A stretch of 64,000 bases of DNA from Xestospongia muta. Its lineage: Eukaryota > Porifera > Demospongiae > Haplosclerida > Petrosiidae. Below, piece by piece: positions 58,452 to 64,000 of the stretch (position 1 is its first letter; every line of letters begins with the position of its first letter). The stretch spans positions 2,034,923 through 2,098,922 of the forward strand of contig OY848922.1 of the NCBI GenBank assembly GCA_963693285.1, given 5' to 3'. The position numbers and the translations under genes are program-made. Under the pieces are notes generated by a model that was given only the letters and a program-made list of their open reading frames with translations, had not been told where the DNA came from and made no database searches.

Positions 58452-59333
58452 CTATAGTTCTACTGAAAACAGACCCTGAACATCAGTGTACAATGTACTA
58501 AGAGCTTTCTTGAATTCTTCAAGCTCTTCTTCTAGTTTCTCTATTAAAACGTAATAATTATAGGGAATATAATAGTAAATTATTATGTCAACATGTTCCA
58601 AGTTAATTGACAACTAAACGAATCATTAACTGTGTACACATGATTTGTGTCTCATTAGTATGAGGTAAATTGACCACGCAATGTGAATATAATTATGCAT
58701 ATGCTATTATGTGTTATACTATACTGTGAATCTAAGTGTTCAAGATTATCTTTACCTATTCTGTTGAGGACAGAGGCAAATTCCAACAATTTGTCATCAA
58801 TTGCTTTTGATGTTTTATCATATACATTGTACAAGGCCGCCTCCATTTTTTCTACCGATCTGACAGTTTGCAAGTCCAATTCTTTCTTGAATTCTGCAAT
58901 GGCACAATAGGTGTCAGTAATTAGAACAGTCCGCTAAGAACAATAATGTACATCACCTTCAAGTAGCTCTGGATCTCGTTTTCTTTTGGCGTTAATATCT
59001 GATACAAGCTGTTCAACACTCTCATTGAGAAACTCCCGAGAGCTTAAGGGCTTTAGTTGCTCTGCCTGTTGTACACTATATGTACTTATAAAAACAATAT
59101 ATATAACAATACATTTGAAATATGGATATTAGAGTACTCTAATATTATACTTGAACTTAGTACTGAACTTGGGCTAGTGTTTGCTCCTTTTTACTTTACC
59201 TTTCATTTACATCTGATTCATGAGTTATCAGATTAGCTTGTGCTTCTGAAGAAATTGTACTTTTTTCTAGGCGGTGATCTTCAGTCATTGGTGGTTCTAC
59301 TGCAGCTGTTTGTAATGTAGTACTTTTTTCCAT
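58452..59333 (-). CDS. SYCE2: Synaptonemal complex central element protein 2, 162 residues
   Basis: A meiotic protein of the central element of the synaptonemal complex. Four minus-strand exons: 59200-59333, 58957-59084, 58756-58893, 58452-58540; 163 codons close exactly. After a disordered N-terminus (MEKSTTLQTAAVEPP) comes a helical core that follows vertebrate SYCE2 motif by motif: ESVEQLVSDINAKRKRDPEL, then MEAALYNVYDKTSKAI (compare EERIYQIYNDHNKII), DDKLLEFASVLNRI (compare QEKLQEFTQKMAKI), and a C-terminal coiled coil LEEELEEFKKALSTLYTDVQ. The long C-terminal tail of mammals is absent. It shares a 434-base divergent promoter with the bHLH gene. Confidence 0.85.
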
Positions 59334-59767
59334 TGTCCACTTTTGGATAGTACTAGTCTACTCAATCCTGAATTTTAAGGATGTACTTAGCTCCACACAA
59401 ACAAAATTATGGGTAGTTTTATTAATTATTGTAAAACAATAACTTTTCTAAGTCTCACTCTCTCAATGAAATTAATAACTACTATTATAACTATGCAGAC
59501 CACGCCCATAATTGTCTATTCCTGATATTTCCTGTCTTGTTTTCTATTGACCGCAAGGAAGATGGCTGCCTTGCCCCAGCACGAGATTACACGTGAGCTC
59601 AGCAGACTACTGACTGTTTAATCAGTGGCGGCAAACTTTCTTGTTATTCGGGAGACACTAGAGTCAAAAACCAACCAAGTATAGGTCGTAAATTAAAAGA
59701 TATACGGTGCTTTGTGCACCTTGATCAGGTGCGACCAACCCCTTATTGTAAAGGACGCATTTAAAAT
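59334..59767. promoter_or_regulatory. Divergent promoter region, SYCE2 (-) and bHLH factor (+)
   Basis: Separates two divergent start codons. Contains ATGGCTGCCTTGCC at about 59,562, TGCGACCAACCCC near 59,728 and a GC-richer patch. No TATA box assigned. Confidence 0.55.
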
Positions 59768-62700
59768 ATGGATCTATCTACAAGATCTGTTGAAAGTGTT
59801 GATCAGTCTGTTGTTGAAACAGTGGAGGTAGTGGCTGGGAGTGAGAGTGTTTTAAGTCCTGGTGGAACAGAGACGGGTCTTAAAATCATAGCTCCCGGCC
59901 AATTATCTGTTCCATCTTCAGGGGTGAGTTTTAGGGCGGTTAAACATTATTTATGCCAGGGTGTGTTACGCCCCTTTTTGAGCTAGTAATCAGATTCACA
60001 GATGGCCACTTGAGACACCCAAATTTACACACCCTATTTTAACTTGATGAATAGTGTTAGCTTTCTCTATAGTTATACAGTATATTGTTTTCTGATAACA
60101 CTTTCCATATATGTGGGCCATGATTTAGAATGACATTGTTTCCTTTGCTATAATAACTATAAAGAGTTAATTTCAACAAGTCCAATATGTATGGTATTTC
60201 AAGCAAATACATAGTATTAATGTAAGGAGTCTAATATTCATAATGAGATTGTTTGTCTCTACATATTATGGCCGTTAATATAATAACTATCCCACAGTGT
60301 TACTAGATAATTTATATACTTAAGTAAACATCTCTTTATAATAGATTATTGAAATTGACCCACAAGCTTTGAGTTTGGTTCAAATGACAGCTCCCAATTT
60401 TGTTGATGTTTCCGCGGTAACTCCCCTCTCTCTTGCAACAACACAGTCGACGATAGCAACTGGTCTCTCTATCAGTGCCTCGTCTATGTTAACTGAATTA
60501 AGTGTGGGTGGCAAACGACCATTATCTAGTGATGAAATGTATGTGTAGCACAGCTGGTACAGAGCACAAATTCAATGTTATTATTTATAATAGGTTAATG
60601 GAAGGCTCTATGCAAGATATTCCCCGGAAAAAGTCACGGGTAAAGATAAATAGCTCATTTGTTGAACAGATTACCTGTTCATTTTGACATCACTGCCATC
60701 TTGTTTTACTTTGTTTAGAATTATTTGGATTCTCATAAGACAATTGAAAAGAAAAGACGAGATAGAATCAATTCAGGTTTGGGTGCTCTGAAAGATCTGG
60801 TTCCTGATTGTAGGCAATATGTAAGTCAAAACAACTTGCTAACGTTTGTTCCATCTGATCTACAGTCTTCTATGTAGTTAATTCTCTGTTATAATAAGAA
60901 TGATTGTTAGTATAGTACTTAAAAATATCAAGTTAATATCTTTCCATATATTAATCTATATTGTGTTTGTTTTCTAGGGTAGCAAAAAATTAGACAAGGC
61001 AGAAATTCTTGAGATGACTATTGATTATATTCACAGGCTGCAACAAAACCAAACCAATGGAAGAAGTGGTGAGATATGAAATGGATACATGACATAGTGA
61101 AATGGATGCTTGGAAAACAAAATAGATGCATGATGAATTGAAATGGATGCATGACTGAAATGAAGAGTATGATAGTTCAGTTCATGATATGCTGTAGTCG
61201 TTTGTTTGTTGTTTAGTTCATGATAGCTGCAGTTATTTGTTTGTTGTTTAGTTCATGTTATGCTGTAGTTATTGGTTTGTTGTTTAGTTCATGTTATGCT
61301 GTAGTTAAAAATTGGTATGTTGTTTAGTTAATGATATGCTGTAGTTATTGGTATGTTGTAGTAATCATTTCCAAACTCTAAAATGAAACTGAAACCTATT
61401 AAAGAGTAAATGATAAATTAATGTACTAACTTTATTATTTCAGGTACAACAGATGGCTCTGGTCAACGGGAATGGGCCAATGAAATCATGGGGTGGGTAT
61501 TTCATAACAAGTTACTATATTCTGGAGCTAATGCTTTAGAGCAGTTCTGTAATTCTCTACTCCTTCACTTACAAAGCTATGGGTCCTCTCCAGTCACTAC
61601 TACTACTGCTGCTACAGGAATCTTGTACAATCAGGTATCACCTTCTTTATGGATCATTGCTGGATGGATGAACAATTTGAATGATGGATAGACAGATGGA
61701 AAAATGGACAGATAGCTGGATAATGGATGGATGACTGTAACATACACAAGGAAATTTAGTCTTTTTAGATGGACCACTTTTTGCTTTGCTTTTTAGTTCC
61801 CCAGTGGAGGTGGATCAACAGTTGAAGACGAGAACTTACGTCATCAGAACTCCAACTTAGCCCTTTTACAGCAAATAGCAGCCTCGTCTGGTGATGGTAG
61901 CAGTAATGGCCAGTCCCCTAGTAAAGAGACACCCAGTAATGCAGGGACGTCATCTCAGCTTCAACAACAACAACAAGCTCAGTTAGCTCAGCTTCAAGCT
62001 TTACTCTTGTTGCAACAACAACAACAACAACAACAGCAAATGTTTCAACAACAAGGTCAGCACCAAGAGAGTGGAAATAATAGCTCTAATAGTCAACTGG
62101 AGACTCAGACCCAACAGGTAAATGCATCCATTTCGTACCATATGTGTTTTTTAACATGTAGTGCATCAATTTATGCATCTATTATGTTTAATCCATGCAT
62201 CCATTCAGTTTGCTATGCATCTATTATGTTCAATCCATGCATCCATTCAGTTTGCTATGCATCTATTTGTTCTGCCACGGAATTGTTCTAATGTACATAC
62301 ATCCAAGTGGTTAGAGTGAAAGGGGTTAAAAATTATCATAGCACTTTACAGTTTACACACATTTACTTTCTTTTAGATCCAACAGTTACAACAGCTTCAT
62401 CAACTACAAACTTTATTGCTCCAACATTTAGCTAACGAAGCAGGGTCGTCACAGAAACAGGCCACACCCATTGAGAACTTACCTCAAGGAGATCCAGCTT
62501 CTAGTGGTAACGTCACTTCTGCGCAGACCATAATGGTAATAAATGGATATAATACCATCATGTTTTCTGAGACAACTTAGATTGCATTTAAGCTTAGCAT
62601 GTATGTTGTAGATGGTGTTTTTAGTCCATGATTAGTGCATTATGTCGTTGATACTATAAGGGGTGTGGTTTATCATCACAAAGCCAGTTCACATCAGTTC

Positions 62701-63346
62701 ATTTTATATTTTAGGTGTCAGATGCTATTGCAGGTGGAACATCACTAACAGCTGATCCGCCTCAATCGGTTGAATTGAGTCTCTCGTCTGCTATAACTAC
62801 TGCTCTAGAACCTTCTCCTGTGTATACTTCTGAAGAGAACCTTTTGGCGCAGGGAACAGAAACAGTTAGCTCCCAAATGTGGTCACAAGCGGAACATTCT
62901 CACCACGGTACATAATTGTATATATTTGATAATCAAATTATGAATTATTAAGATGAATATAATCAAGAATAAGTAAAAAAGTGTCAAATGTTAAATAGTA
63001 TCGTAGGAACACTATGTGGAAAGCAATGTGACATGTACATGAAGATGGAAGTTTTGTTTATAATTTAGTTTACTTATTAATTTTATGGAATTATATCACT
63101 TTGCATCACCTTACTCATATGTACATCACATTACTTTCCAAGTAGTGTTTCTATTGTACATTCTACACTATCTTAACTCATATCTACCCTTGATATAATG
63201 ATAAATGCTATTGTTTTGATCCACATGATAGTCATGTGATAAACCAATATTGACTTTTTCTTATAGACTCTCCCCTACTTTTGGACAGTGGTGCAGAAGG
63301 CGGAGTTCAAGAAGAAGTGGAGCTATTAGAACAAGAACACCAGTGA
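59768..63346 (+). CDS. Basic helix-loop-helix transcription factor, Hey/Hes/Dec-like, 510 residues
   Basis: Ten exons: 59768-59923, 60345-60538, 60594-60639, 60719-60820, 60978-61068, 61444-61634, 61797-62117, 62377-62535, 62715-62907, 63267-63346; 511 codons close exactly. The bHLH domain is split over exons 4 and 5: basic region SHKTIEKKRRDRINSGL, helix 1/loop ALKDLVPDCRQYGSKKLDKA, helix 2 EILEMTIDYIHRLQ. The DNA-binding residues E-K-x-R-R are kept, and the basic region lacks the Hes proline. Exon 6 encodes a compact conserved-looking segment (REWANEIMGWVFHNKLLY...SLLLHLQ) in the place of an Orange domain, though I cannot confirm that identity. Exon 7 is Gln-rich with two polyglutamine runs; the C-terminus is acidic (EEVELLEQEHQ). 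Nuclear regulator; the exact subfamily is uncertain. Confidence 0.85.
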
Positions 63347-64000
63347 TACATTTTTAAACCCATTTTTCCCTTAGAGTTGTACCTAGATTGATATATATAT
63401 ATTATAACTTAACTCTAACAAAAGATATTTACAATTAGCTCAAAGCTATAACTAATATTGACCCTTTTTGGTTTTATAGACGTTGCTTTTATATAAGTTT
63501 GTTTTTCTTTAAATTATATGAAGTATTATTGTAAATCCACATAGGAAACTACAAAGGGAACAATACAAGCTATATATACATACAATATTCACCCACTTAA
63601 GAAGACACGTTGAATATTTAGCTAATGCTACTCTCCTTAATCATTCAATCTTTGTTATCCATTAGCCTTAGGGCATTGCATTGAGAAGCTGGTTGCATGA
63701 GAGGAAATGGATCCAGATGTATTTGGTGCAGCAATAGAAACTGAAGTCTATAACACTAGCCTGTATGTACAGATCTATAGATCACATCTCATATAACAAT
63801 ATCTCTTGGACTTCATTGAGAGCAGGATATCAGTTCACACTTTTTGTTGTCTATTTTCTTCTGGTTGGTCAGTGGGCTAGGTTACTGAATTACAGACTGT
63901 AACCTAACTAACAACGCAAATTGGTAAAATTAGTTGAAATGACTACATAGTATTGTCAGCTGTTGAGTGGTATTAATTCTGATTAAAAATCATCACTGAA
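63347..64000. other. 3' flank of the bHLH gene, no further gene seen
   Basis: AT-rich sequence with AATAAA-like words and short direct repeats. No coding exon supported on either strand up to the window end. Confidence 0.6.

Noticed and set aside
59768..63346. Identification of the bHLH gene as USF
   Set aside because: The basic region IEKKRRDRIN fits the Hey/Hes/Dec group; the USF basic region and leucine zipper are absent.

Overview
The window looks like nuclear DNA of a demosponge, most likely Amphimedon or a close relative. This is inferred from AT-rich sequence, dense intron-rich genes with many introns of only about 43-60 bases, animal-specific genes (SynGAP-type RasGAP, Flower, SYCE2, bHLH factor), and sponge-style expansions of death-domain/ankyrin and NACHT/leucine-rich-repeat genes. 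Genes were assembled by hand from splice sites and reading phase. In every spliced model the phases and total length close exactly, which supports the exon calls.

Layout: (1) 1.6-10.2 kb (+), a SynGAP/DAB2IP/RASAL2-family RasGAP whose 5' end is not visible. (2) 10.5-40.1 kb, an accessory immune-type cluster: three paralogous death-domain/ankyrin genes, called DDANK1, DDANK2 and DDANK3 here (11.6-17.5, 26.5-29.7, 36.9-40.1 kb, all +), and between the first two a four-exon NLR-like gene (18.9-23.2 kb, +) whose first exon encodes a hydrophobic leader ending in a perfect 2A ribosome-skipping motif. (3) Between the DDANK copies lie debris of the flanking genes: 3' fragments of ATAT1 (-), a 3' fragment of the RasGAP (+) and a broken CWF19L1 (-). 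(4) 40.9-63.3 kb, ordinary genes: ATAT1 (-), Flower/CACFD1 (-), PRPF4 (+), a large beta-helix/multi-TM membrane protein (+), DCAF10 (+), SYCE2 (-), and a bHLH transcription factor (+).

The ancestral order was probably RasGAP(+) - DDANK(+) - ATAT1(-). Tandem duplications with breakpoints inside the last RasGAP exon and inside ATAT1 multiplied the DDANK gene and dragged pieces of its neighbours along. The RasGAP 3' fragment is about 2% diverged, so at least one event is young. The ankyrin arrays then expanded separately (about 46, 20 and 20 repeats), and the C-terminal tails, which carry DSGxxS phosphodegron-like motifs, diverged by point mutation.

The most notable system is the NLR-like gene with its 2A leader beside DDANK genes that also carry death domains. 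Together they look like a locally evolving innate-immune or cell-death module. The 2A leader has a second, broken copy upstream; each N-terminal module of the NLR sits on its own phase-1 exon; and the first introns of the DDANK genes carry a 48-base minisatellite holding up to about 18 TGACTCA (AP-1-type) motifs. A dispersed minisatellite of about 60 bases containing a splice-donor-like sequence, and long (CT)n tracts abutting 3' splice sites, are further oddities.
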